A stretch of 64,000 nucleotides of DNA, from positions 49,107,000-49,170,999 of the forward strand of contig CM074185.1 of assembly GCA_037179385.1 (NCBI GenBank). Direction: 5' to 3'. The DNA is from Holothuria scabra (lineage: Eukaryota; Echinodermata; Holothuroidea; Aspidochirotida; Holothuriidae). Below, in pieces: positions 1 to 11,760 of the stretch. How positions within the stretch are numbered: position 1 is the first letter of the stretch; each line of letters begins with the position of its first letter. The notes under the pieces were generated by a model. It was not told the DNA's origin. It was given only the letters and a program-made list of their open reading frames with translations, and made no database searches. The position numbers and the translations under genes are program-made.

Positions 1-40
1 TGCGCCTCCCCTCCTTACGAAGGCTATGACCCAGGTTTGA
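1..40 (+). CDS. Possible 3' part of an exon cut by the window edge
   Basis: Only the first frame is open up to the end of this segment; the other two contain stops. It reads CASPPYEGYDPGL, a Pro/Tyr/Gly-rich peptide. The segment ends at a consensus 5' splice site, GA|GTAAGT, at positions 40-46, which would leave a phase-1 intron. No domain is recognisable from 13 residues. No later exon of the same gene was identified, so the evidence is one strong splice donor plus one open frame. It could be chance. Confidence 0.25.
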   Translation, partial: APPLLTKAMTQV

Positions 41-2600
41 GTAAGTTCACTTGACCATGCTCACTAGAGTACTGAAAACTGCGAGAAGTGGGACTTTAAC
101 GCTTTTGATTCTATTTTTCAATATTTAAAAGGTTGTTCGTCAAAGCTATTAGACTCACTGATAACAAGGATATAGTGAGCATGCTATGCATGAGTGAACC
201 GTCCATATAATTCCTTCCTTAATAAGAAGCTGAGACCGCTTTCAATAAGGAAATAGCATTAACAGTAGTTTAACCTTTTCGAATCTACTAAATGAATGTT
301 ACCTTTACACAGGGCCTACATCTATAAAAAAGTATAGCTAAAACACGATGGAAGAATGTCTAGTTCCAAATAAACCTCTTGTTCGTTTACCGAGGCCCAA
401 AATAACACTGAGTAAGTAGGTTTACTGAAACACTTCTCTCACAAAACGTTAAAATCGAAATAGCACGGAAAATAGTACGTTAGTACTTGGGAATTTCGTT
501 CCGCATATGATGAACTCATTTTGACCTGCTGGAATATGTTAACCCAAACGTACACTTCATCATTAGATAAGAATTTCAGCGATCCACCTGTTTGTCTAAC
601 ACGCTTCCCTCTTCTAGGAAACACTACCGCATGAATACTTCATGAATTCAAAAGGATTTAAAATCATGGGCTTTAATTCCAGCCCTGTGCATCTCTCGCT
701 TAAAGAGACAGATCGAAAGCGGAGTTACACGTTTATTTACATTAGCTACTTTATCGTAACAGCGAATCTGAACTTATACCTAGTTTCCGATACGTTTCTG
801 TGCACACCCGAAATGAAGTTCGATATCATACTCATGAGCGTGTGATTCAGCCAGTGATATGGATACTGCCACTGCCCACTGACTGGCTTCATAGTGCTTC
901 ATTGCAATTATATCAATAGGGCAAACTAAATTAAAGTAAGGCAAAATTGTTACTGTACATCCGATTTTGATTACATTTAGTTCCAACCAAATACACTGAT
1001 GTTATCAAATATTGGACGAGGGCGGCTTTACCCATGGTGCATCTTTATATCTCGACCTGACAATTTAAAATCATTATATTGAGTATTTTACGTTAGAAAA
1101 CCGCATGTGATGGATTCTCCGATTGCAATTACTATGAAATCTGTTGCATAATAATGCGCTCAGAGTGCCGTCTGCAATTGCTGCAGTTATTTCAATACAC
1201 TACACCTTTGAAAACAGTGTTCGAATAATCGAACAGTTTTGCAAACACATTTTTGCCCTGTAAACGTGGTTATAGATGCTAAATACACGTGCATAATTCC
1301 AAAACAGTTCGCTCTTCAACAAGTTTAATAGTTAAGAATGTTTAGAATTCAAACGTGTCTACAACGTGGAGGCAAAATAACTTTTTCATTGTTTAACACG
1401 TTTCACAGTAATTATCAATAACGTGTTAAACATTATGAAAACTTCATTATTATGTTTTACTAGCGGTATCAACTAGAAAATTAGTCTAGATGTCCCCACA
1501 TGCACGGTCTCTTTACAGAGATTAAAGATGCACATGCTCGAAAAATCGGTATAGATTAATTCCTGGTATTATTGCCCTTATAGTGATTAATAAGCCCATG
1601 AGTTATAAAGAAGTAAAATGGTATCGAATGAGCGCAAAACGTGCCGAATTTCTGCATAATAGATCATTTTATGACAAGCGTTCTAGGCAAACGGCAACGA
1701 AGTGGTTCTAATTCTCGATAATTAAATGTACTGCCAATTATAAACAGAGTGCTTTTCTGAAAATTTCGAAAAGATTTAATCTTTAATAAAATACGTCTTC
1801 ACGAAATTCTACTACTAGGCATTTCCTGCGGTGATGTGCTCCTCCGTGATAGCTCATATACAGAGAAGCAACCGGATTAAAACACTCAACGATGAATAAT
1901 GTAAACAGTAGTAAATAACAATTAGTGCCGTAATGTTGATGTTGCTGTTGAACAAAATTTGCTTTTTAAGTTTGGGAACGAGTTGAAAAAACATTTCAAT
2001 GTAATATTTTGTAAAAATTGGATTTTGGGCAAGATATCCTTAGAGAACTCGACCTTATGGCGCAAAACTGTTTTGCCTTACCCTTTTACACTGTTATATT
2101 TCGGAATGCCTTTCCCCAAACGCAAAAGCGATTTTCCATCTGTCGGTTAAGTTTCAGTTCTCTCCTTTAAGATTTAATCTTTTACCTTGGTCCTGTTCCC
2201 ATGTTGAATTATGATTGTTTTTGTACCTCTCATAATATTGTAAGCTTTAATTATTTTTGTTGGAGACTGGCAGTGTGCTACTACTTTTTGGTAACGTTAT
2301 GTCAATTTTTGAGTGCCCTTTACTTTTGACTTTTGACCTTTTCATCATGGTGCTCAGGAGTATTATTCTACAATGCCTTTTAGCTTGTTCCATTTTATTT
2401 GGCTGTTGAAAGTTAAATAAGGAACAGAAAAATACCAATCACGGTGATCTTCTTGTCATCATTAGCATTTAGTTGAGGGAAACTAAACTGGTCTTACTCT
2501 AAATATTTTTCTTATGTGGGTGGTGTCTTCTGTGAAAGCTTTGTGGATCCTACCTGTTAACTGAGAAATTTTGTTGGTCCCAGAATACTTCGCTCAACAT
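41..2600. other. AT-rich stretch with no recognised element
   Basis: I see no repeat family, RNA gene or convincing exon here. If the exon at 1-40 is real, the first part is its intron. A possible short terminal exon on the minus strand at 780-925 is listed under findings only. Other open frames are below 70 codons and unremarkable. Confidence 0.5.
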
Positions 2601-2710
2601 ATGTATAAAAAATAGGTCGAAAAAGGTAGTAGAACGTGCTTAAAAGTCTGCGAAAACCGCACGACGCTTCCGGTACAAAGCCTTCATCAGGTGGTCAAAA
2701 ACAAAACCGT
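2600..2710 (-). mobile_element. Remnant resembling the end of a Penelope-like or related retroelement
   Basis: Read on the minus strand the segment contains CTGATGAAGG, a short spacer, then CCGGAAGCGTCGTGCGG. This CTGATGAAG ... GAAACGTCG type of signature is common near the ends of Penelope-like and some other retroelements in animals. No reverse transcriptase reading frame is preserved next to it, so only the tail survives. The class is inferred from the short signature. Confidence 0.35.
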
Positions 2711-2899
2711 GGAACAACCAACAGTACCAAATGGACACGACAAACAGCAAAATTCAAAACGGTCAGTGTAAAAACAGTACTGGACGAAAGTAAAATAAAG
2801 AAAGGAAGAAAATTAAGGTCACAGTAGTACTGCAAATCGCCTGACGAGTGGTTTATATCCAGTCCAGCCACGAAACTCGGAGTATAGCGAGGAATAGCC

Positions 2900-4175
2900 A
2901 TAATGAATTTGCTAACTGGACCGCTTTATATTGTTTTAATACTTAACAATATGTTTCGACCACCATCGTTGAGATATTCCATAGCACTCTATATATACTT
3001 TAGAATACCCTGTCATTCTACTTCATGGAGGCCTTATTGTTCAAGTGTGATAACATTTTACTGAACTTTTAAAATCATGAAAAACTGTCCCCTTCCTTTG
3101 TAAGGTAGTTATGCTTAGAAACATCCACATATGTACTTCAAGAGGTACCTATAAGGTAAATCAAAAGAAATTTGCAAGAAGTCCGCTGATCTTCCAAAGC
3201 AATTTTGGGGCGACTGCATACTGCCTGTAAAATTATGATTGATATTCAACGGATACCTTCATTTTCCAGAAATTATTTTCTCGAGATAAGGAGGTTCATG
3301 ACTTGATGGTTCATGAATAATTTGTCTACCTTAATTTTCAAATTTTCCAATGGTGCCAAACTGAATAATCTTTGCATTTACCGTTAAATGACAGCGGGGG
3401 ATTATTGTTGCTGAAGTTTTTCGGATAAAGTGAGTGGTGATAATGAATGTCAAAACTGTTCATGTCAGTCCAATGTTGATAGCATGTAAACATGATTCAG
3501 TTTTCCTCCAGATATTCTCCATGAAGATGCTGCTCAGCCAATACTGCAGATATAATCTTTGCAGTTATTAAAGGTAAAACTTCAGGTTTTTCTTTATGGA
3601 TCATAAACTCTTCTGTTAGACAAGATTTTGAGATAATAAAGGAAAGTTCACATCACGTTGAAACAACGACGATGAAGAGCAAATTTCTGTGTGTTTTTGC
3701 GGAAGAGCTTATACCTTCAAATTTCATTGTCTGGCACAGTTGATGAGAAGTTGACGGTATGAAAAGAAAGGTAAACATTTGAGCGGGGAAGAAGAGTGAT
3801 GTTCACCTTTCCTTATAATTGAGTCATGTAATTAATGTTATCTATTTTGGTATCTACAGGGTACACAAAATGATCAAAATTTTGGTGGTGAGAGGTTGAA
3901 TATGACAAGGGTTAAATGAAAAGCGTTTGTTTGAATGGCAAGCTAAATATATTTGCTTGTCACAATTCTTACTTGTTAATAAGGCTGAGACTGTCTCTTA
4001 AGTCCTTAACTGATTTTACAAAAAAGATGCCTGAATTAGTTCAAGCTTTAATTTTGAAATTGCTAAGCTTCTCACAGGACTCTTTGAAATGTCAGACAGT
4101 GAATTGGACATAAAATTACTCTTCCTTAAAGAAGTGTCATCCAGATTTCATAACCTTGTGACATTATAAAAGTGA
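2900..4175. other. AT-rich stretch with no recognised element
   Basis: No repeat family of this window and no exon with recognisable content was found. The longest open frame (3916-4113, + strand) is 65 codons and shows no motif. Confidence 0.5.
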
Positions 4176-4349
4176 TGTAGTCGAGTCCAGAGGCTTCGAG
4201 TCACGAGTGCGGGAATTTTCAAGTTTCAAAGACTCGAATGCGGCCTCGAACTCGGAATCCCTGTGCTTTTCCATTGTGGAGAATTAACCCTTCTAACCAG
4301 GTCCTTCAAATTCTGATATCACGAGTCCTAGTCGGGAGACTCGACTACA
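4176..4349. mobile_element. 174-bp inverted-repeat element (MITE family D, copy 1)
   Basis: The ends are perfect 12-bp inverted repeats, TGTAGTCGAGTC at 4176-4187 and GACTCGACTACA at 4338-4349. A second, more decayed copy lies at 34808-34952 and shares the interior (a CTTCAAGTTACGAGT-like start, a GGGACTC segment and an AATTCTGG-AATC end). It is too short to code for a transposase, so a non-autonomous DNA transposon is the natural reading. No clear target-site duplication was seen. Confidence 0.6.
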
Positions 4350-4849
4350 AGAGTGCTTATTATGTTTTCCAAGTATTTTACCATTCCTATGGGTAGCAAA
4401 TTCCCACCTCAGGAGAGTAACTTCCATAGAGCCTTTTCCAAAGAGCAATTTCAAAGAGTTGCAGGAACAGGTTTGGTGCGTAATGTGCTAGTCAATAACA
4501 TTTTACTGTTGCCAAAAACTAAATATACCAGAATTCTATCCCAAAACATCAGTTTGGAAAAGATTCTATGGAATGTTGCAGGATATGTACCAAAGCAGAA
4601 TTGACACAAATGAGTCCTAAACAATAGGGTTTCATATTTTTATGGGTAATGCAATAAATAAAGTATTTCTCATCCAATCGAGAGGTACCGCGTCAGAGGG
4701 CCTCGGATGAAGACATAATTTTGGCTCCAGTCTATTGCTATGGAGCATTTATCCTTAAGATTATTTTCGAAGGGCCGGACTGGTTTTTAAAGAGCTCATT
4801 ATTTGCATTTTCCTGTGTAGGACCCCACACCTCTAATTCGGTTATAGTT

Positions 4850-5190
4850 TAGTACATGACACACCTTACCACAAAATACCTTCAAGACTATGGTACATGA
4901 TAGTATGCAATCATTGTACATCATCGTAAGCAGTTAGTACATGAACGTGTACTTTTACTACATCACATGAGTTTAGATGATCATCGTATGTCGGTGAGCC
5001 TTTCGGCGGACCTATGGTACATCATGTAGCATTTAACATGATGAACTTATGGTTTTAGTATGTGATGGTGTAAATTTACATCATGATCGTATGAAGGTAG
5101 TACATCATCGTATTTTTTTGTACATGAACGTATAACTTTAGTACATCATCATATGAGGTAAGCCTTTTGGCGTGCCATGCAAGACTCCTT
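4850..5190. repeat. Degenerate array of GTACATCATCGTA-like words
   Basis: Words such as AGTACATGA, GTACATCATCGTA, TACATGAACGTA and ATGATCGTATG recur about ten times at irregular 20-35 base spacing. Two copies of a GAGCCTTTCGGCG / AAGCCTTTTGGCGTGCC segment interrupt them (near 4997 and 5162). The arrangement suggests two diverged copies of a unit near 160 bases, each made of smaller words. No coding potential. Confidence 0.6.
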
Positions 5191-5235
5191 TGTTCACTGT
5201 AAACACAAATAATTCAAACAGTGCCTGAACTGGAT

Positions 5236-5396
5236 AATCACGTTAGTCAACAATACTGACTAATATTTGACTGAATTTTATCCAAATATTATCAATTTGA
5301 AACTCCTTTACTAAGTTAGACTGGTATTCTTTAGTTGATTACTGTGAAATTGGTCAGATATAATCACAAATTGGTCAAAAAACGACTAACGTGATT
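5236..5396. repeat. Short inverted-repeat segment rich in TTAGTCAA motifs
   Basis: AATCACGTTAGTC (5236-5248) is exactly inverted at 5384-5396 (GACTAACGTGATT). The space between repeats variants of GACTAAT, TTGGTCA and AGTTGATT on both strands. It may be the body of a small DNA transposon whose outer ends have decayed. No second copy was found in the window. Confidence 0.35.
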
Positions 5397-5976
5397 AGTC
5401 AATACAGATACCACTTGGACTAATTTTCGTCAACAGTGTTGGGACTGTCCTGTCAAAGATGACTTTAAAATGAAAAAGCTGTTCATTTATGTCTTAAAAT
5501 GGGATTTTTAGTAACAATTCTGTAGGGGACACAGTGACCTTGCTTTTTTTTCTTTATAACTAAATATCTGTTTTTTTTTTTGGTTTTTTTTAAATTTGTT
5601 TTCGAATGTTTCCGTATCTGTTTATGTAGGCCTAGATCAGGAATAAAACAACAACACGTGTGACTATTAAAACTTTAAAAAAATTAATATACCCTAAAGT
5701 AGCTTCTATACCACACAGAAAGACAATTTTGTTTCATGGATGTGTCATCATGTTGAATCTATCCTTCTCGAAATTTTGATTTTCAAACCCTACTTTTCTA
5801 TCGTTTAAGTGAGGTTATCAAAATTTAAACCCACCGGCAGAGCCATACAAACATCATTGCTTTACCTTTCCATCCGTATAGGGATTGCAACACAATCACA
5901 CGGTGAATTGGACATGGGTTTAAAAAATGCTCTTTACCTACTTTGTGTGTGTGGCTAAGATTTTCTGGTGTTGTAT

Positions 5977-6013
5977 CATGGAGCTAATATTTTGTAAAAG
6001 TATTAGCTCCATG
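5977..6013. repeat. Hairpin palindrome
   Basis: CATGGAGCTAATATTTT is followed two bases later by its near-perfect inverse complement ending CTCCATG at 6013. It lies just 5' of the SINE insertion that begins at 6045. Confidence 0.6.
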
Positions 6014-6044
6014 GTTGTATAGTATTTGTCTCCCATGAAATTGT

Positions 6045-6206
6045 AAAAATGGAACCGATACTGCCATTGTGCGTGATGCTCCGCATAAGCAATGGGATAG
6101 GGAAAACAAGCCAGTGAGCCACAACTGGAAAAAGGCCGTGGTCGGCTCGACTCTGTTGAACCAATAGGTTGGAAACTGGGCCGTAAAACTCTAACCAACT
6201 AACCAA
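6045..6206 (+). mobile_element. 5'-truncated tRNA-derived SINE (copy S2)
   Basis: It starts inside the SINE body at AAAAATGGAACC and runs to the CTAACCAACTAACCAA tail, so the tRNA-like head is missing. The copy is bounded by a perfect 13-bp target-site duplication, CCCATGAAATTGT, at 6032-6044 and 6207-6219. It shares the body with the full-length copy at 32860, including AAAACAAGCCAGTGAGCCA, CCGGCTCGACT-like and GGTTGGAAACT segments. Truncation at the 5' end plus the duplication is the usual result of LINE-driven reverse transcription. Confidence 0.85.
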
Positions 6207-6849
6207 CCCATGAAATTGTTATATTGACCAATTCGTCATGCGTTAATTCACATCACAGATCTCAAACAATGCAATTTATCTCTTAACGAAATTACATAAT
6301 TTGGAAATAATTATATTTCAAACGTTATGTGTTATTCGGATGCATCTTGACAAAATTGCATTTATTAAAAATTATTATCTTTTATATGTAACCTGGTAAC
6401 ATGCCAGTCCGATGCAGTGCATTTTTGTTTTTTAAAACAGATAAATATTTTTCATGTTTTAAGGTCCTTTTAGAGTCATTAAATGTTGAAGTCTACAGGA
6501 AAACTCTACAAATCCCTCTACCATACTTTATAAATCAACTAATAACATTGTACATAGAAACTATCGCATAAACCAACATGATTCGTGCTCTTATTGATTC
6601 ATAAAAAATGGTTGACAAGAGAGGGCTTGAAATTGGGCTTTGATACAATTCATTTTTCTGGTCCCTTAGTTCTACTTGTTCATGCATGGGGCAAAACCTC
6701 GAGTTTCGCTCAACACCTTATTTTGCTATAATAACTCATAGGTCTCTCATAGCTAGACATTTCACTAATGAAAACAAAGCACAACTTCCTCCCGGCCTAT
6801 TCCATAAATAGTCAACCATAAATTCTGTATAAAGCGTTATAAAGTTTAG

Positions 6850-7110
6850 TATAGACGAATCCGGACAGATTGTGATGGGCTGATTTTAGTCGGACATTCC
6901 TTGGGTCCATTATCTTTAATCTTTAAATTTCCTCCCTTACCTGTTCCATGGACGGTTGTAAACTAAAGTGTATCCTGTTTTTCTCAATTTTACTAAATAT
7001 GAGGATTTGAAATTCACTTAGACAATAAATGAAGACAATTAAGGGCTGACGGACCTCACTAATGGCCGCCTACAGTCACTTAAAACGAGTGCTAATCGGA
7101 TTCGTCTATA
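6850..7110. mobile_element. 261-bp MITE, family A, copy 1
   Basis: The ends are perfect 14-bp inverted repeats, TATAGACGAATCCG (6850-6863) and CGGATTCGTCTATA (7097-7110). The outer TATA makes a TA target duplication likely but not provable. Related copies are at 25466-25728, 59896-60155 and 63829 to the window end. Shared interior landmarks are GATTTTAGTCGG, TTAATCTTTAAATTTC, CATGGACGGTTGT and AATGGCCGCC. There is no coding capacity. Confidence 0.85.
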
Positions 7111-7129
7111 GCTAGGGCAGTAGGGTAAC

Positions 7130-7466
7130 TTGTGGTGGCGGAACCGGTGAGAGGCGGGGAGGAGCATAGGAACTCAGCCCCAATGAAAAAGTAGGGGCTT
7201 AGTCCCCTTAGGGTTACAAGGAATGCGACAGTGGGAAGAATTTCAAAGTGAGTGATATTCATATCCTTGATATAGGTTTATGCCGTTTTCGACCACATGG
7301 GCGATATGTAACATACAACATTTTCTGCCTGTACGGCCCTTGCCAACCGATGGTGTCTTTCCACTTATATAGTCTTTCTGACACCCTGCCTTCTCCCCCC
7401 CCCCTTCATATTTTTTCCGTTCCCCGTCGCCGTGTTACTTACATAGTATACCCGACTGGGTGAAGA
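7130..7466 (+). mobile_element. Dispersed GTGGCGGAACCG element with CCAACCGATGG core (family H, copy 1)
   Basis: The left end GGTGGCGGAACCGGTGAGAGG and the following CTCAGCCCCAATGAAAAA / GGGGCTTAGTCCC segments recur at 14738. The right part, TGTACGG-CC-TTGCCAACCGATGGTGTC followed by TTATATAGTCTTTC, is a decayed copy of the core found at 17015, 23850, 44040 (minus) and 53370. C-rich tracts follow the core, as in other copies. It is probably a non-autonomous DNA element or several fused ones; the superfamily is not established. Confidence 0.5.
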
Positions 7467-7469
7467 CGC

Positions 7470-10270
7470 CTATTTCATGTCACAACGTTTTGAAAAAGAT
7501 AAAACCGTCAATGTGAAGCTTTCGTGGTTTTATATTGGTTACATATACATATAACAACCAAAAAGATTTATCTAATCAACTAGTTTAATACCTGACAAGG
7601 CCACCTAAAAACACTTACAAGCTTCCTTTTATATTTTTGAAAGCAACGCAGAAATTTGATTTTGACTTGCCAGGCAACCACATTTGAAATCAGATTGCCT
7701 GACTTGTGCGAAAATAAAATTTATGTATTTAAGACGGGGAACGATCATTCCTCACTTTTGTTTGATTTTCCTCCCATTCATTAGGAGGAATCAAATCAGA
7801 GAGATGCCAAGGAGTATAAAACCCACTGGTTTTGAAAATGACAATTTAAATGTATACATTACAATTTATTCGTTATACAACGAAATAATTGATTCTTGCC
7901 GAAATGTAGGGGGAAACTAAACCCCTTCTGGACGTCATACCGTAAAAATTGCACACACATCATTATGCATTATTGTAAGTTGGTATAATTGCGTTGTTTG
8001 ATAAAGTAATAGTGGTAGCAAAGGATAACTCGTTATCAAAGGATGCAAACCAACGAGATGGAACCCACAGAAACAAAAACAAAAACAAAAAAAAAAAAAA
8101 CGAAAAAAAAAAAAAAACGATGAAGCAAAAGGACGGCAGATAAAATGTCACATAGATGAAGTAGGAAGGAACTTAAGAAACACCTGACCGTGCACACAAC
8201 ACAAAGCACACGTCCGCAAGGTTTAATTTGCAGTATTTTTTTTTTTTTTATCTCAGTACAGGTAGTAGCAATTTTTGCAAATTTCTTATGCTCAAAGTTT
8301 TCCTTCTTCACCCCACAATTAACAAATTTGCTCCTCGACCCAGCAGATTTCGTTTTTGGCGTAAATGAGTGATCCCTCTTTTTCATGAAATAAAATGAAA
8401 AGCTTTGAACAAATTTGTATGTTTGACAGGGTTGAGGAAATTTGATCTACTCCGTGCATTAACATTCTACCTGTTGTGTAATGGCAACGGTCTGCTCAGT
8501 CAAACTGATTTTCTAGTAGCCTCTTCTTTGCTACCTTCACATCACTGATATCAACCCGCTGATAAACAACGAGAAATAATATATACTGTGGCATTTTAAA
8601 GGCATATTACGATGACAATTTTATAAGGTTTAAAAAGTAAGGCACTTTCTTCTTCTTATTGGTGAAAATTTCATCTCAATAGCATGTTACAGTCAGAAGT
8701 AATGAATTTTTAAAGAAAATATTAAAACCAGGAAACATATTGCACAGTGGGAAATATGTGAAGTCATACCGACAGGTTAGTGAAGCATCTATATTGTATA
8801 TCTTTCATAATTTTTTCGCTTACAAATGAAACATGCAGACACATTTAAAAATTTTGCAACCTCTCCGCTCCTAAAAGTTTCAGCTCAACCTCGAACGAAT
8901 ATTTTTCAATGCTTCGCTTGTGTAAAGTCTCTAGGTCAAATTAATTACGTCAATTTTAAAAAGGGCAAAAGATTTTAGAGGTATTTTGCGGGTATTACAT
9001 AACATTTTATAACCTTGAAGCAACTGGAAGTCTGTTTCTGACAGGGATAGTCTAGCTTTAAACAAAAATATCTTGAGCAATGAACAAGCTATACCGCAGT
9101 CGTGGGGTTTGATAAGTGTGCGATAAAAAAAGGATTTTTTTATTTGGGACCCAATGGAATATTCCCCTTAAGTGTGGTGCAAAAGATTTGCAATACTTTG
9201 TTTTAATACTTTTTATGACTTCCTTCCGACCCTCCCCAGTCTGGCAAAGAAAGAACAGCAAGACCAAAACACACACTCCCGGAGGAGCTCAGCGTCCCAA
9301 AGAAACTACGTCGACTAAATGAAAGCACGTAACTGACCAACCTCACGGCCCTCAGACCATTTACATTGTGTGTCATGTATGACTCCACTGTGCCTTACAG
9401 GTAGAATAAAGTGCCAAAAGTGACTCCATTTTTTAGGTAAAGAGAACGATTTTCAGGGAAAACCCGTTGATGACGTAAACTAACAACTCCCGGTTGATGA
9501 TGTGAGATAAAATCTCCCTAATTGATGCAGGGAGATACAGCTAGCTAGCTGTTATAGTTTTGGAGAAAGGATAAGCGAAACTGTTCCTCCTTTCAACTAC
9601 ACTATGTGCATAGCCGACACTTGATTTTCGAATTGACTAATTCTTGGAATTCCCCTAAACTTGGATGTAATACACATTGAAGCGTCGTCTGTCACGCTTG
9701 AAAGCTCATAGGATCGTTTTCTCCATTAGTTTTGGGTTGCTAGCCGACAATAGGGACACAAGTTATCTTAACTCCCCGCCCAAACGCCCCACGTCTAGTT
9801 TCAGGGTGTATTTTCACTACTTTGTAACCAAAAACACATTTTTGCTATTTCAAGAACAACCCCGAAACGTCACACCATCAGGAAAATTTAGACTACCTTA
9901 TTTAAATAAATACTGAAAAATACTCTGTATACTTTGTATTTATAAAAAAAATAAATTGATAACTTAATCGTTCAACTTAAAAGTAACTGAACAGTCGTTT
10001 CTAACAAAAACCGTAACAAAAATCATATATCTATTGCACAGTTATCTTCAGTGTGACATCTGGATAGCTGCCCTTGTTACAGGATCACCGCACTTTGAAA
10101 GAAGGAGATCATCACTGAATTAAAGTCAACAACACCCAAACAATTAGCAAATTAGAACAAAACGATGCAGTCAATCAAATTTCGGTACTTAAAGAGGACT
10201 TTTTCACTTTTAAGTGTATATTGTGTGAATAATCGAATCAATATTTCTCCTTCCATCACAGCTTTAGAAA
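7470..10270. other. AT-rich stretch, low-complexity tracts only
   Basis: It contains A-rich (8079-8120) and T-rich (8236-8250) tracts that create spurious Phe/Lys-rich open frames. A 60-base segment at 9331-9392 is shared with 50372-50435 (listed separately). No exon or transposon was otherwise recognised. Confidence 0.5.
9331..9392. repeat. Fragment shared with 50372-50435
   Basis: Both places carry AACCTCACGGCC, TCAGACCATTTACATT and CATGTATNNCTCCA in the same order and orientation. The element they belong to is not identified. Both are next to CTCCTTCC/TCCCGG-type sequence on the left, which may be more of the same repeat. Confidence 0.5.
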
Positions 10271-10271
10271 C

Positions 10272-10330
10272 ATGCCTCGACTTAAACCAACTGGTCAGAA
10301 ACTGGCCGTAAAAACCTCAGTCATCTAATT
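10272..10330 (+). mobile_element. Short 3' fragment of the tRNA-derived SINE (copy S5)
   Basis: Only the last ~60 bases of the SINE match: CTCGACTTAAACCAACTGG, then GAAACTGGCCGTAAAA and a TCATCTAAT tail, compared with CTCGACTTGAACCATTAGG and GAAACTAGG in the 32860 copy. It is a very short 5'-truncated insertion. No target duplication was recognised. Confidence 0.5.
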
Positions 10331-10959
10331 ATAACTAAATACATTGAGAATTTTCGGACATTTTACATAAAAATCCAACCATGTTATTTTCATTTCACAA
10401 GGACCTGTAAGTTGTTTTCCTTGTTAGACTTCCTAAAGTCGTGTTGCCATTAATCTTTATTCCAAATGAAGGCTGATGTCTTGTTTGTAAGCCGGCCAAA
10501 AATTAGAAGCAAGGCTGTCTTTTCCTTTTTGTTCATTAACCTATTTTCTCCATTTTTCTTAAAGTTTTAAAAACTTGAGTCATTTGATATGAATTTCGAC
10601 ACGGCCTCTTTGAGTCGAGTTATCCTTAATGCTTTGGGCAGTGGATTTGTTTCAAGAAAACTGTTTGACATTTGAAGCCATCTCATGCAGAACGAGAAGG
10701 ATAGCATTAATTCAGCGATGAACATGATTAAGCTCTAAATGCAAATGGGCAAGTATAATGAGGGTTAAGGCAAAGATTTGAACAAGGAAAGGGTGCTACC
10801 TTTAAGTATTCAACATAAGAAATCCAAAATACAGTCCCACAAAGTTGACCTACTTAAAAACAACAAATCTATTTATATTGTTATCTCTGTGAACCATCCG
10901 TCGGTTGTTCGTGACTCTAAATCGATCCCAAATCGATGACATTTTGGTGAAAATGTCAT

Positions 10960-11760
10960 AGAGCTTGGCGAACCACACGTTAGAGAACTTAATTTGACAA
11001 AGCGTTTACTTGTACCAACGCATGGTAAAGTTGCGAAAATGGGGCAATTCGACGGAAGCACATTAAAAAAAACACAGTTTTCAATAACAATTGCGTTAAG
11101 TAAAAAGTGCAGAGGCTTTGGGCAAAGAGACAAACCTTGGCGGATGCTCATTATCGAAAAAGCAGTTAAACCTTGCGGTTGAGTTATGTAAAACTCGAAT
11201 GTAATGCTCTTTTACTGGGCGCCGAAAATGTAGCCTTGACGGATGCGCATTAAAACAAAAAGGGTTGAATGGTGATATCCGGAGCTTTTTGAAGTGTGCA
11301 TATGATTTTCACACTGGCCGACTGAAAGAAAAATAAACACTGACCCGTGCGCACTGAAACAAATAGTTATTAGTAGTAATTTTATGTAAAGAGTCCATAT
11401 GAATCTCTCATGCTGCGTAGAGACGTAAATTTGATGCTTACTAAAACACTTTGGAAAAAATATTTTGAAATTTGAAATGCTAAACGTGCATATATTCCTC
11501 TCTTAGAGGGCAGAGAGGCAAGCCTAGACGGATGCACACAACTTATATCAATGTATTTGCATTTGGTTAAGTAAAAATGCGTATATTTTTCTCCTACTGC
11601 GAACAGACCGACAGAGATGTGGCCTTTGATGGATACGGATTAAAACAAAAACACCTTCAATTATTATTTTGCTGAATAAAAAGTGCACGTATCTCTTCAG
11701 TCTCCATTCTTCCATAAGTAAATACCAAAAGGCCAAGAGGGCCATTACACTGTACACAAT
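10960..11760. repeat. Degenerate ~100-bp tandem array, about eight units
   Basis: The landmark GACGGATGC(G/A)CATT and variants occurs at 11051, 11139, 11238, 11342, 11422, 11527 and 11628, spaced about 80-105 bases. Each is preceded by a TTAAGTAAAAAGTGCATAT-like stretch and a GGCAAAGAGRCAAGCC-like stretch, and several are followed by AAAACAAAAA. Units differ by many substitutions and small indels. The open frames found here are fragments of the repeat and are not genes. A further decayed unit may lie at 12230-12290. Confidence 0.7.

Noticed and set aside
7963..8386. Phe/Lys-rich frames on both strands
   Set aside because: They are created by A- and T-rich tracts at 8079-8120 and 8236-8250.
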